NCBI GenBank assembly: GCA_963806935.1
Contig: CAWEAT010000003.1
Location: 62,001-126,000 of the forward strand
Reading direction: 5' to 3'
DNA: 64,000 nt
DNA from: Roseiarcus sp963806935
GTDB lineage: Bacteria; Pseudomonadota; Alphaproteobacteria; Rhizobiales; Beijerinckiaceae
Part shown: piece after piece, positions 52,960 to 61,321 of the stretch
Numbering within the stretch: position 1 is the first letter of the stretch
How the letters are laid out: the number at the start of each line of letters is the position of its first letter
The notes under the pieces: generated by a model
The model's database searches: none
What the model was told of the DNA's origin: nothing
The model's input: only the letters and a program-made list of their open reading frames with translations
Program-made: the position numbers and the translations under genes

Positions 52960-53858
52960 ATGCCGTCGTCCGCCGTCGTTGCTACGTTGATCGCCGATCC
53001 CCGTTCGGCGCCACTGAGCGATGCCCGCATCGCGGCGTGTCGCGCAAGGCGTCGGCGGATTCGAACTCGCTGCGATGGCTCAACGACGGCGTCGCCGTCG
53101 ATCTCTGCTTCAACGCTCCGATTGACGCCGTACGCGCCGCGCTGACGGCGGCGCTGGCCGGCGAGCCGGTCGACGTTATCGTGCAATCAGGCGCGGATCG
53201 CGAAAAGCGCCTCCTGGTGGCGGACATGGATTCGACGCTGATCGGCCAGGAATGCGTCGACGAGCTCGCGGCTTATGTGGGCGCGGGCGCGAAGGTCGCC
53301 GAGATCACCGAGCGCGCGATGCGGGGAGAGATCGCATTCGAGCCGGCCCTGCGCGAGCGGGTCGAGCTGCTCGCGGGATTGCCCGAAAGCGTCATTGCCG
53401 ACGTTTTGAGAGATCGCATCACCTTGAACCCCGGCGCACGCACGCTTGTCCAGACGATGCGGGCGAGAGGCGCCGCCGTCGCCATCGTCTCGGGCGGCTT
53501 TCGCCAGTTCACCGGCGCGATCCGGGCTCGGCTCGGCGCCGACGAGGACCGCGCCAACGTGCTCGCGATTCAAGGCGGCAAGCTCACCGGCAAGGTGATC
53601 GAGCCGATCCTCGGCCACGACGCCAAGCTCGGAGCGCTCAAGGAGATCGCCGCGCAAAGAGGGCTCGCGCTCAGCCAGACGCTTGCCGTCGGCGATGGCG
53701 CGAATGACCTCGCCATGCTCAAGGCCGCCGGCCTCGGCGTCGCCTACCGCGCCAAGCCCAGGGTCGCGGCAAGCGCCGACGCCCGCATCGACCACGCCGA
53801 CCTCACCGCGCTCCTCTACGCGCAGGGGATTCCGCGCAAGGAGTTCGTCGAGGAGTAG
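52960..53858 (+). CDS. serB: Phosphoserine phosphatase, one base missing near the 5' end
   Basis: Makes serine from phosphoserine. The HAD core is intact from residue about 60: VADMDSTLIGQECVDELAAYVGA, SGGFRQFTGAIRARLGA and AVGDGANDLAMLKAAGLGVAY. The ATG at 52960 starts VVATLIADPRSAPLSDARIAACRAR, the usual alphaproteobacterial N-terminal domain. The core lies in another frame starting ADSNSLRWLNDGVAVDLCF. Joining them near 53045 needs one base added, the reverse of all other frame changes in the window. A GTG at 53037 in the core frame could give a 273-residue protein with a shortened N-terminus. The family comparison favours the longer form. Confidence 0.9.
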
Positions 53859-53870
53859 GGCGGTCGACTG

Positions 53871-53969
53871 TCATCGCGAGGAGCACGCAGGGCGATGCGG
53901 CGATCCACGGGGGTGAAGGCGCTTCTCTACGGCCCCTGGATCGCCGCGTCGCTTCGCTCCTCGCGATGA
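53871..53969. repeat. Palindromic intergenic element with long imperfect arms
   Basis: About 99 bases lie between TCATCGCGAGGAGC and its complement GCTCCTCGCGATGA. The arms extend inward with GCGGCGATCCA against TGGATCGCCGC, so about 36 bases on each side pair with a few mismatches. The element lies between the convergent serB and ASCH genes and would form a strong hairpin in either transcript. The same kind of element is dispersed across many alphaproteobacterial genomes. Confidence 0.8.
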
Positions 53970-53992
53970 CGATTTCCTTCAGCCCCCCGTCC

Positions 53993-54373
53993 TCACTCGC
54001 CCTCGATGACCTCGACCAGCCTGAACCGCTCGCAATAAACCTCCATCCCCGGCTGAAACTCGCCTCGCCGGGTGAAATAGTCCGTGTGCGCCCGGCGCCA
54101 ATAAGCAAGCGACCGGTCGCCCTCGCCCTCCTCATGCGCGAAGGCCGCGTCGACCTCCTCGAATCGCCGCCGCTCGACTTCGACCGTCTCGAGGATGGCG
54201 CGCGGCCGCCCTTGCCCGTCCTTCACGATCCACCGCTTGCCGACTATGACGCCCTTGTCGCCCTCGCTCACCGCCCAACATGTCGCGGTCTTCTTGGCCG
54301 CGAGCACGAGGTCGAGCAGTTCATCGGCAAGCGCTGGGCTGTCGCCGAAGGCGAAGCTCTCGAGGTCGGTCAT
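53993..54373 (-). CDS. ASCH domain protein
   Basis: A 126-residue protein with the ASCH fold (FGDSPALADELLDLVLAAKKTATCWAV, then GKRWIVKDGQGRPRAILETVEVERRRFEEVD and DYFTRRGEF). ASCH domains are PUA-like and are thought to bind RNA or modified nucleotides; some members hydrolyse N4-acetylcytidine. The ATCW motif with Lys in AAKKT and the Glu near the end fit the latter group loosely. It stands alone and converges on serB. Confidence 0.88.
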   Translation of the reverse strand: MTDLESFAFGDSPALADELLDLVLAAKKTATCWAVSEGDKGVIVGKRWIVKDGQGRPRAILETVEVERRRFEEVDAAFAHEEGEGDRSLAYWRRAHTDYFTRRGEFQPGMEVYCERFRLVEVIEGE

Positions 54374-54736
54374 GGCCGGGGTCTCAAGCCCGGGCGATCT
54401 TGAAATTTTTCGACAATTCCTTTGCGAAAATCAGAATTGCCGGTAAGATCCCTGTTGCCATGAACGAGCGCTCAACAATCTCGATTGTGTGAAAAGGGAA
54501 GGATCGGAGGCCGACGTCGCGCGCCTATATCACTGGATTTATAAGCTATTTGGTCGCCGCTTGGGGCCGGAAAAAGATCAAAGCGCCGGGGCGGTCGGCG
54601 CAAGCCATTGAAAAGGCTCAAAACCGCCAAGAGAATCCAAGGCAATCCAAGCCTTTTCCTTTGTTAGTCTTGGCGAGGACTGGGCTCGGCTTGGCCAGGT
54701 TTGGGAAGATTTGGAAGCCGTCGGCGGGCGGCGGCA
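54374..54736. other. Gap between ASCH and TetR genes containing a dispersed repeat
   Basis: This region has no gene with protein-like content. It holds an AT-richer patch (54395-54500) that should contain the ASCH promoter, and a copy of a dispersed repeat at 54608-54719 described separately. The open frame across the repeat (54550-54828) is judged spurious. Confidence 0.5.
54608..54719 (+). repeat. Dispersed low-complexity repeat, copy A (inverted copy at 59551-59670)
   Basis: This stretch contains TTGAAAAGG, AGAGAATCCAAGG, CCAAGCC, TTTCCTT, CGGCTTGGCCAGG and GATTTGGAAGCC. They occur in the same order as in the reverse complement of 59551-59670 (TTGAAAAGT, GGGAATCCAAGG, CAAGCC, TTCCTTGG, GGATTTGG, TTTGGAAAGG). 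Spacing differs, so the copies are diverged. Similar words (GGAATCCAAGG, TTTGGAAAGG) are common in Rhizobiales intergenic repeats. Confidence 0.6.
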
Positions 54737-55324
54737 TCAGCCGGCCGGCTCGGGGGGCAATGGCCGGGGCAACCTCGTCCTGGCCAGGATCTCCTCAGCC
54801 AGCCCCAAGCCTCGAGCCGCGGGAATGAAGCCGTCGACGACCAGATTGGAGAGCCCATGCACGAGGCTCCACGCGGCCATGGCCGCGAGATTGTCGCTGA
54901 GCGGCCTCTGGTCGAAGTCGGCGACGCCTCGCAGCAGCAATGCTTCGACGCCGTCGGTCGCGGCCTGAAGCGCCGGATATTTCGCCCGCTCGGCCAGGAC
55001 GGGCCCGAACATCAGGCGAAAAAGCCCCCGATTCTGCCGGGCGAACTCGACATAGGCGAGGCCCGCGCGGCTCAGCGGATTGACCCCGCGCGTCGCGCCC
55101 TCCATCGCGGCGCCGAGCTCGCGGAAGCCTTCGGCGGCGACGGAAGCGAGGAGGTCTTCCTTGCTGGTGAAATGGCGATAGGCGGCGGTCGCCGACACGC
55201 CGACCCGCCGGGCGGTCTCACGCAGTCCAACCGCCTGCATGCCGCTCTCGTCGAGAATTTGCCGGGCCGCGGCCACGAGGGCGGTCGGCAGATTGCCATG
55301 TCGATAAGGGCGTAGAGCACGCAT
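54737..55324 (-). CDS. TetR/AcrR family transcriptional regulator
   Basis: A 195-residue repressor. The N-terminal helix-turn-helix is ALVAAARQILDESGMQAVGLRETARRVGVSATAAYRHFTSKEDLL. The C-terminal ligand domain (FARQNRGLFRLMFGPVLAER, AAWSLVHGLSNLVVDG) fits the TetR_C_33/WHG group. No divergent or adjacent transporter is obvious, since the next gene is ureG on the same strand. Target and ligand are unknown. Confidence 0.92.
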   Translation of the reverse strand: MRALRPYRHGNLPTALVAAARQILDESGMQAVGLRETARRVGVSATAAYRHFTSKEDLLASVAAEGFRELGAAMEGATRGVNPLSRAGLAYVEFARQNRGLFRLMFGPVLAERAKYPALQAATDGVEALLLRGVADFDQRPLSDNLAAMAAWSLVHGLSNLVVDGFIPAARGLGLAEEILARTRLPRPLPPEPAG

Positions 55325-55399
55325 TCGGGGCCGCCTATCGTGCTGTGTTCACGGTGTCAACGCGCGGCGCCGTCAGGAGTTCCCGGATGCCTGCTGCTT

Positions 55400-56020
55400 T
55401 CAGGCCCCCTTAAGTCCGCCCTTGGCGTGGAGGAACTCGACGATCGCATCGAGGCCGGCGCCGGTCTTCATATTGGCCATCACGAACGGACGGCCCTTGC
55501 GCATGGCCGCCGCGTCGCGCGCCATGACCTCGAGCGAAGCCCCTACGTAAGGCGCAAGGTCGACCTTGTTGATGACCAGCAGGTCCGATCGTGTCACTCC
55601 CGGGCCGCCTTTGCGCGGTATTTTCTCCCCGCCGGAGACGTCGATGACATAGATCGTGATGTCGGCGAGCTCGGGCGAGAAGGTCGCCGCGAGATTGTCG
55701 CCGCCCGATTCGATGAGGATGAGGTCAAGATCGGTGAAGCGCCGGCGCATCTCCGAGACCGCCGCGAGGTTGATCGAGGCGTCCTCGCGGATTGCGGTAT
55801 GGGGACAGCCGCCGGTCTCGACGCCGATGATCCGCTCGGGGGCGAGTGCGCCGGCCTCGACCAGAATGCGGGCGTCTTCCTTCGTGTAGATGTCGTTGGT
55901 GATCGCGGCGATCTCGATCTTGTCGCGCAGGCGCTTGCAAAGCTTTTCCATCAGCGCCGTCTTGCCCGAGCCGACCGGCCCGCCGACGCCTACGCGCAGT
56001 GGCTGATCATGCGCGCTCAT
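55400..56020 (-). CDS. ureG: Urease accessory GTPase
   Basis: Supplies GTP energy for nickel delivery to urease. The 206-residue protein has the P-loop GGPVGSGKTALM (13-24) and the nickel motif CPH in ETGGCPHTAIRED. LILIESGGDNLAATFSPELAD and the NKVD guanine motif (VINKVDLAPYVG) follow. The ATG at 56020 overlaps the ureF stop by four bases. It is the last gene of ureE-ureF-ureG. Confidence 0.96.
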   Translation of the reverse strand: MSAHDQPLRVGVGGPVGSGKTALMEKLCKRLRDKIEIAAITNDIYTKEDARILVEAGALAPERIIGVETGGCPHTAIREDASINLAAVSEMRRRFTDLDLILIESGGDNLAATFSPELADITIYVIDVSGGEKIPRKGGPGVTRSDLLVINKVDLAPYVGASLEVMARDAAAMRKGRPFVMANMKTGAGLDAIVEFLHAKGGLKGA

Positions 56021-56715
56021 GAGCGGAACAGTCTCGAATACTGGCTCTCGTGCCGCATGGCGGCGATATCTGAGCGAAACGCCGCGCCGCCAAGATCGGC
56101 GAGGCTTGCGCCTTGAGCCGCGCGCGCCAGAGCGCGAACTGGCGGCAGGAGCGCGGCAAGGATCCTTTGACCGTCCGTCTGCCCGATTGGCCCAAGGCGC
56201 AAGGCGGCGGAGACGAGATTGGCGGTCTGGGCGAGGGCGAAAGCCTCGAGGCTGGCTCCCAGCGGCAGGCCATGGCCGCTTGCCGCCGCGGCGACAGCGA
56301 TCGGATAGGCAATGCGCGCCTCGGGCGCCTGCCCGAGGCGCCGCAACGGCTCACAATCCCAGGCTGCACGCGCCACAGCGACGAACGCCGCTCCCTGCGC
56401 CGTGGTCTCGAGACGGCGTTCGGCCGATGGAGTGAGGGCGACCGCGAGGGCGTTCGTTTCGATGAGCGCCGGCCAGTCCGCTGCGGCCGCGGCGCAAAAT
56501 GCGGCCGAGAACAGAAAGGCGTCCGAGCGCGGCGCTCCGTATTCGACGAGGTCCACGAGCCAGGCCTCGAGCGATTGGGCGTCAACGATGTCGCCCGCTT
56601 CCACAGCCCACTCGAGCCCGTGCGAATAGGCGAAGGCGCCGACCGGAAATCCCGGCGAAAACCAGATGAGGAGCGGCAGCAGCGAGGTCCCCTCAGCCTT
56701 GGCGGTCGTGTCCAT
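56017..56715 (-). CDS. ureF: Urease accessory protein UreF
   Basis: Part of the UreD-UreF-UreG complex that activates urease. The 232-residue protein has SLLPLLIWFSPGFPVGAFAYSHGLEWAVEAG, the conserved UreF N-terminus, and LAQTANLVSAALRLGPIGQTDGQ. The ATG at 56715 (MDTTAKAEG) lies inside the 3' end of ureE, overlapping it by 23 bases. The frame stays open further into ureE's His-tail region on a shifted frame, which is not coding for UreF. Confidence 0.94.
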   Translation of the reverse strand: MDTTAKAEGTSLLPLLIWFSPGFPVGAFAYSHGLEWAVEAGDIVDAQSLEAWLVDLVEYGAPRSDAFLFSAAFCAAAAADWPALIETNALAVALTPSAERRLETTAQGAAFVAVARAAWDCEPLRRLGQAPEARIAYPIAVAAAASGHGLPLGASLEAFALAQTANLVSAALRLGPIGQTDGQRILAALLPPVRALARAAQGASLADLGGAAFRSDIAAMRHESQYSRLFRS

Positions 56716-57307
56716 GCTCGTGTCCGTGGCCGTGATGGGAGTCGTGGGCGTGGATGGAGCCATGATCATGGTCGTGATGGTGATGCTCTCCATGGTCGGC
56801 CGCGTGATCGTGCTTATGGCCGTGTCCGTGGCCGGGACCATGGTCGTGATGGTGGGCTCTCGCAGCGTCCGTTTCGCCTTTCACATAGGCGCCGCCCTCG
56901 GGATTGAACGGCGCTTCGAGGGGGACGACCCGCGCGCCAAGCCCATTTGCCATCGCCTCGATGACGGGATCGCGGCGGATACGCAGCGCCTTCGGCAAAA
57001 TCTCGGTCGGTAGATGGCGGTTGCCGAGATGCCAGGCGACGCGGGCCAGATCGAGCCCGTCGGCGGTCCTGATCTCCGCCAGCGGTTCGGGCGCGGCCAC
57101 GACTTCGACAATGCGGCCGTCCTCGAGGCGCAAACCATCCCCGCCACGCAGCATTGCAGCTTCCGTCAGATCGAGCAGGAAAGCGAGGCCGCCGACGCCC
57201 GTCATCGCCACGCGCCGGCGGTAGCGCTCGTCAAAATCGAGCACCACCGTGTCGGCCGGCGCGCCGTTCCAGTGGCCGGCGGCTATCACTTTGTCGGCAC
57301 GCAGCAT
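56693..57307 (-). CDS. ureE: Urease accessory protein UreE with His-rich tail
   Basis: A nickel metallochaperone for urease. The 204-residue protein has the UreE N-domain (LRADKVIAAGHWNGAPADTVVLDFDERYRRR) and the C-domain with the metal His in WHLGNRHLPTEIL. The tail of about 45 residues has about 22 His alternating with Asp and Gly (HDHGPGHGHGHKHDH), able to hold several Ni2+. The ATG at 57307 fits the family start. No ureA, B, C or D gene lies in the window; the region upstream is the RNase P RNA gene. Confidence 0.94.
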   Translation of the reverse strand: MLRADKVIAAGHWNGAPADTVVLDFDERYRRRVAMTGVGGLAFLLDLTEAAMLRGGDGLRLEDGRIVEVVAAPEPLAEIRTADGLDLARVAWHLGNRHLPTEILPKALRIRRDPVIEAMANGLGARVVPLEAPFNPEGGAYVKGETDAARAHHHDHGPGHGHGHKHDHAADHGEHHHHDHDHGSIHAHDSHHGHGHEHGHDRQG

Positions 57308-57381
57308 AGTCGCCTTTCCGCGGCTTCCACCGGTCACGTCGCTCAGAGAGCCGAACGACTTTGAACGAGAAGCGAAAAGAA

Positions 57382-57790
<409 letters not shown>

Positions 57791-57798
57791 TGGCAGGG

Positions 57799-57826
57799 CA
57801 TATGCGGCCGAAGCGACGGCGGTCAA
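57799..57826 (-). promoter_or_regulatory. Promoter of the RNase P RNA gene
   Basis: On the reverse strand TTGACC (57826-57821) and CATATG (57804-57799) are separated by 16 bases and lie just before the 5' P1 helix, which puts the start point close to 57792-57790. The match to the sigma70 form is good and the location is right for rnpB. Confidence 0.65.
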
Positions 57827-58030
57827 GGACAATCGGATGAGAATCAGCGCGCGGACGGAACTCGCGCCGGGGCTTGTTCATTTGAAGCTTTGCATGAATT
57901 GTGGGATTGTGGCGGCGGGCGGGAGACCGACAGCTTGCGCCGCCTCGTTCGGGCTTGACGGGGTCGAGGGCGGGCAAACGCGGATTTTGGGGCCCTTTTT
58001 GGGGGCAAGACGGACGGGAGAACGAACCGA

Positions 58031-58360
58031 ATGAGAAGAATTATCGGCCTTTCGATGGCGCTCGCCGCCGCGGTCTCGGTATCTGCCTGTGAGACGCCGC
58101 AGCAGCAGAACGCCCTGGTCGGCGGGGCGCTGGGCGCCGGGACCGGCGCTCTGATCGGTTCAGCGGTCTCCGGCGGCAGCGCCGGGGGCGCGCTCGCGGG
58201 CGCTGCGATCGGCGCGGGCTCGGGAGCGATGATCGGGGCCGCTGCGACGCCCCAGCCAGCCTACTATGGCGGGCCGGCCTACGGCGCGCCGCCGCCGCGC
58301 CGCTGCGCCCAGTGGGCCTACGATTACAACAACAATCGGGTCTGCACCGCTTTCTATTGA
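58031..58360 (+). CDS. Glycine-zipper small lipoprotein, copy 1
   Basis: A 109-residue protein with a lipoprotein-like signal (MRRIIGLSMALAAAVSVSAC, lipobox VSAC). Then comes a glycine-zipper segment (LVGGALGAGTGALIGSAVSGGSAGGALAGAAIGAGSGAMIGAAA), as in membrane-inserting or aggregating outer-membrane proteins. The tail has CAQWAYDYNNNRVCTAFY. The second gene 21 bases later is a close paralogue. The role is unknown; glycine-zipper lipoproteins are often linked to envelope integrity. Confidence 0.8.
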   Translation: MRRIIGLSMALAAAVSVSACETPQQQNALVGGALGAGTGALIGSAVSGGSAGGALAGAAIGAGSGAMIGAAATPQPAYYGGPAYGAPPPRRCAQWAYDYNNNRVCTAFY

Positions 58361-58381
58361 GTTCTCAAGGGGAGGAAAACA

Positions 58382-58669
58382 TGAGGAAAATTGCTCTTAC
58401 GCTGGCGTTCGCTTGCGCGGCCGCAGTGTCGGGCTGCTACACGCCGCAACAGCAGACCGGCACCCTCGCCGGCGGCGCGATCGGCGCAGGAACTGGCGCG
58501 CTGATCGGATCGGCGGTTTCCGGCGGCAGCGCCGGCGGCGCCATCGCGGGCGGCATCATCGGCGCCGGGACAGGCGCGCTGGTCGGCAATGCCGTCACGG
58601 CTCGCCCGGCGCTGCGCGCAATGGGGCTGGGATCCCAACGGCAACCGCGTCTGCACCGCCTTTTACTGA
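58382..58669 (+). CDS. Glycine-zipper small lipoprotein, copy 2, +1 frameshift near the end
   Basis: A paralogue of the gene at 58031. The signal and lipobox (ALTLAFACAAAVSGC) and zipper (LAGGAIGAGTGALIGSAVSGGSAGGAIAGGIIGAGTGALVG) match the first copy closely. The reading then leaves the family. In the frame reached after removing one base near 58607 (cgcccggcgctgc to cgcccgcgctgc) the tail becomes CAQWGWDPNGNRVCTAFY and a stop at 58667-58669, the same ending as copy 1. The match in both length and final residues makes the joined reading convincing. The copies probably arose by tandem duplication. Confidence 0.78.
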
Positions 58670-58759
58670 TATCCGCTCTTCCCGCGTCATGGCTAAAGCT
58701 GGCGCCATGACGCGGCGCGCCTGCGTCAGCCGTGGGGCTTTGGCGCTTCTCTCCCCCAC

Positions 58760-59530
58760 ATGACCACACGTCTTCCCGACAGTCCGCTCGCTGCTCGCTT
58801 CCTTGATTCGCCCAATCATGGCGAGCGGCGTGGCCGCGGACGGCCCGATTGCCTCATTCTGCACTATACCGGCATGCCGACGGGCGAGGCCGCGCTCAAG
58901 GTTCTGCTTAACCCTGCTTCCGAAGTCTCGGCGCATTATCTGGTTTGGGAGGACGGCGCGATCGACCAGTTGGTCGCCGAGAGCGATCGGGCGTGGCACG
59001 CCGGCAAAGCGCTGTGGAAGGGCGAAAGCGATCTCAACTCGGCCTCGATCGGGGTCGAGATCGTCAATCCTGGCCATGACGGCGGTTCGCCCCCGTTTCC
59101 GGAACGCCAGGTCGCGGCGACGATCGCGCTCGGGCGCGACGTCTGCGCCCGCTGGGGAATATCGCCCGAACGCGTGCTCGCGCATTCCGACGTCGCGCCG
59201 GCGCGCAAGCAGGACCCGGGCGAAGCGTTCCCGTGGGAGCGGTTGTGGCGGTCCGGCCTCGGCCACTGGACCAAGCCTGCGCCGCTGTCGGGCGACGCGC
59301 TTTTCGCCAACGAGGAGGAAGGGCCGCCGGTGCGGGCGCTGCAGGCGATGCTCGCCCTTTACGGCTATGGCGTGGAGATCACGGGCGTTTATGACCGCCA
59401 GACCCGGCAATCGGTCGCGGCGTTCCAACGCCACTTCCGGCCGGCGCGGGTCGACGGCGAGGCGGATGCTTCGACCGTAGCGACCTTGAAGGCGCTTATC
59501 GATGGCTTAAGGCGAAAGTCCGGGAGATGA
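58760..59530 (+). CDS. N-acetylmuramoyl-L-alanine amidase (Amidase_2) with peptidoglycan-binding domain
   Basis: Cleaves the amide between MurNAc and the stem peptide. The 256-residue protein has the zinc-binding His in LILHYTGMPT, the substrate groove NSASIGVEIVNPGHDG and the second zinc site in VLAHSDVAPARKQDPGEAFPW. A C-terminal PG_binding_1 domain (VRALQAMLALYGYGVEITGVYDRQTRQSVAAFQRH) follows. No signal peptide is visible, which fits AmpD/AmiD-like cytoplasmic recycling enzymes. Confidence 0.94.
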   Translation: MTTRLPDSPLAARFLDSPNHGERRGRGRPDCLILHYTGMPTGEAALKVLLNPASEVSAHYLVWEDGAIDQLVAESDRAWHAGKALWKGESDLNSASIGVEIVNPGHDGGSPPFPERQVAATIALGRDVCARWGISPERVLAHSDVAPARKQDPGEAFPWERLWRSGLGHWTKPAPLSGDALFANEEEGPPVRALQAMLALYGYGVEITGVYDRQTRQSVAAFQRHFRPARVDGEADASTVATLKALIDGLRRKSGR

Positions 59531-59550
59531 GCCCGGAGCGGTCATCGGGA

Positions 59551-59670
59551 GGCCAAGCCTTTCCAAAGGTATCCAAATCCGCGGCCGCCCCAGCCGAATC
59601 CTGACCATACCTGGCCAAGGAATTTGGCTTGTTTTCCTTGGATTCCCTTGTCCGGATTGGGACTTTTCAA
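59551..59670 (-). repeat. Dispersed low-complexity repeat, copy B (inverted copy of 54608-54719)
   Basis: Read on the reverse strand this 120-base region contains TTGAAAAGT, GGGAATCCAAGG, CAAGCC, TTCCTTGGCCAGG, GGATTTGG and TTTGGAAAGGC in the order also seen in copy A at 54608-54719. The intervening bases differ. The two copies lie in opposite orientation 5 kb apart. Confidence 0.6.
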
Positions 59671-60099
59671 GGGGTTACGCCGATTGCCGGCCAGTTTCGC
59701 CTTGTCTCCGTCCAAGGACAAATTGACGCTCGCGGCATAGGCGAGTCTCGGCGGACGGCTTTGCGACTTGGTCGATCGAGGGGTCGTCATTGGATGATAA
59801 TAGCACCGGAGTCGCCTTTTCAGAAGAAATTGTCGCGGAAAAATTTGCCAGCCAAAGCCGGTCGTTCCGATAAGTTTGGCCTCTTCGGCGCTGGCCGCAC
59901 GACCACCAAAACAACCGGACTGCTGCAAGAGAGGGCATGGGCCGCCCGGTGTGTCGCCTTCGCGCCGGCGCTCAGTCCAGCGCCGCTAGGCATATCGAAC
60001 AAAGCTGACTTGCAATCGTCTCGCGTACGCTACGGCATAGATCCTTTTCTTCTGAAATGGTCATGTCGAAGTATCATCGTTGATTTAATGTTCTACAGA

Positions 60100-60132
60100 G
60101 CGATCTAATCCTTATTATACTGTTCAGATCGC
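60100..60132. promoter_or_regulatory. Inverted repeat in the AT-rich region upstream of the sulfotransferase-like gene
   Basis: GCGATCT and AGATCGC are perfect 7-base arms separated by 19 bases that include TTATTATACT, which looks like a -10 element. It lies about 130-160 bases before the ATG at 60262. The layout suggests an operator over a promoter, but no regulator gene is near. Confidence 0.35.
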
Positions 60133-60261
60133 CTTGGTTCCGCGAGTATTAACCAAATATTAACTATAACGTTCGAGCTTCATGGCATCGATAACTGTCA
60201 CGTTCATCGCCAATCAAGGTTATGGCGGCGGGGGCGAGACTGGTTCTCCGGGAGTAAGAAC

Positions 60262-61321
60262 ATGACCGCTGCTCGTCGCCAAGCGAATCCGCAACCGGCG
60301 CCTGGCGACAAGCTTCGAAACCGGTCCTTCGCCAGAAGCCCTCGACAATCACCTCATCATCGCCGGAACGGGTCGGGCGGGAACAAGCTTTCTGGTCCGC
60401 TATTTGACCGAGCTTGGCCTGGACACCACGCTATCCAGAAATGGGGACCGGGCGGATTGGGATGTCGAGGCGAACGCCGGCCTCGAAAACCTGCTGGTTT
60501 CCGGCGACAACCTTCCCTATGTCGTCAAGTCGCCTTGGATCAGCGAGTATATCGATCAAATCTTGGGTGAGAAGCGATTCAGGATCGACGCGTTCATTGT
60601 GCCGGTGCGCGATCTGGTCGAAGCAGCCACAAGCCGCGTAGTCCTGGAGCAGCGGTCGATTCACCAACACAATCCCTGGATGGCGGACAGGCTCGACAAA
60701 ACATGGGAAACCTACGGCCATACCGCAGGCGGGTTGGTCTATTCGCTCAACCCTCTCGATCAGGCGCGATTGCTGGCGGTTCAGTTTCATCGCCTGGTCC
60801 TCAAGGCGTCCGAGGCGGGCATCCCGATTGTTTTTCCGGTTTTCCCCAGAATTGCGACCGACTGGGAATATCTCCATAAGTGCTTGCGGCCAATCCTGCC
60901 GCGAGACATCTCCGAAGACGCCGCTCGCGCTGCCCACGCGAGTGTCGCCAATGCGGCCAAGATTCGGGTCACGCGCGAGATTTTCAAGGATGCGCCCGGC
61001 AACGCCGCTTACCGAAGGCAGCCGCGGCCCGAGCCCCATTACCCAAGCCCGATCGAGGTCGACAACATCGCGCTTCGGCGCGAAATCAGCCGGCTTCGGC
61101 AGGACCAACTGTCCGTGCAGGAATTGTCAGCGCAAGCGGCGGACCGACTGGAGGCTGAGATTTCGGAGTTGCGGGCCGCGAAGGCTGAAGCTGAGCGGGA
61201 GAGAGCGGGCCTTGACGCCGCCCTTCAACGAATCCGGCACAAGCTCGAGCGAAAATCAATCAAGTACAAAATGAGGCGCATCCTGCGGCTCGTGAACCGC
61301 GCGCCGGCGTTCGGGGTTTGA
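60262..61321 (+). CDS. Sulfotransferase-like P-loop protein with C-terminal coiled coil, +1 frameshift near the start
   Basis: The frame that ends at 61321 contains a sulfotransferase-type nucleotide motif, LIIAGTGRAGTSFLVRYLTE, but has no ATG, GTG or TTG between a stop at 60263 and this motif. The ATG at 60262 has gggagtaag upstream and leads into this frame if one base is removed before 60345, for example in cgtcgccaag. The joined protein is about 352 residues: P-loop, a VKSPWISEYIDQIL helix, FRIDAFIVPVRDLVEAATSR (sulfotransferase 3'-phosphate site-like), then from about 285 a coiled coil rich in Arg, Glu and Ala. The family is probable, the acceptor unknown. AT-rich upstream DNA hints at transfer. 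Confidence 0.7.

Larger units (their letters stand above)
59531..60261. other. Long non-coding stretch before the sulfotransferase-like gene
   Basis: No protein-like frame is supported in these 731 bases. The left part holds a dispersed repeat copy (59551-59670). The part from 60080 to 60180 is clearly AT-rich for this genome. It has a perfect inverted repeat at 60100-60132 and promoter-like TTATTATACT, then the repeated word TTAAC. This is consistent with a transferred or regulatory segment in front of the sulfotransferase-like gene. Confidence 0.5.

Noticed and set aside
54550..54828. 92-residue open frame over the other repeat copy
   Set aside because: It spans the repeat and the end of the TetR gene, and lacks any conserved feature.
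59542..59928. 128-residue open frame over the dispersed repeat
   Set aside because: Its C-terminal half is only the translated repeat (FLGQVWSGFGWGGRGFGYLW); such frames are common artefacts in these repeats.
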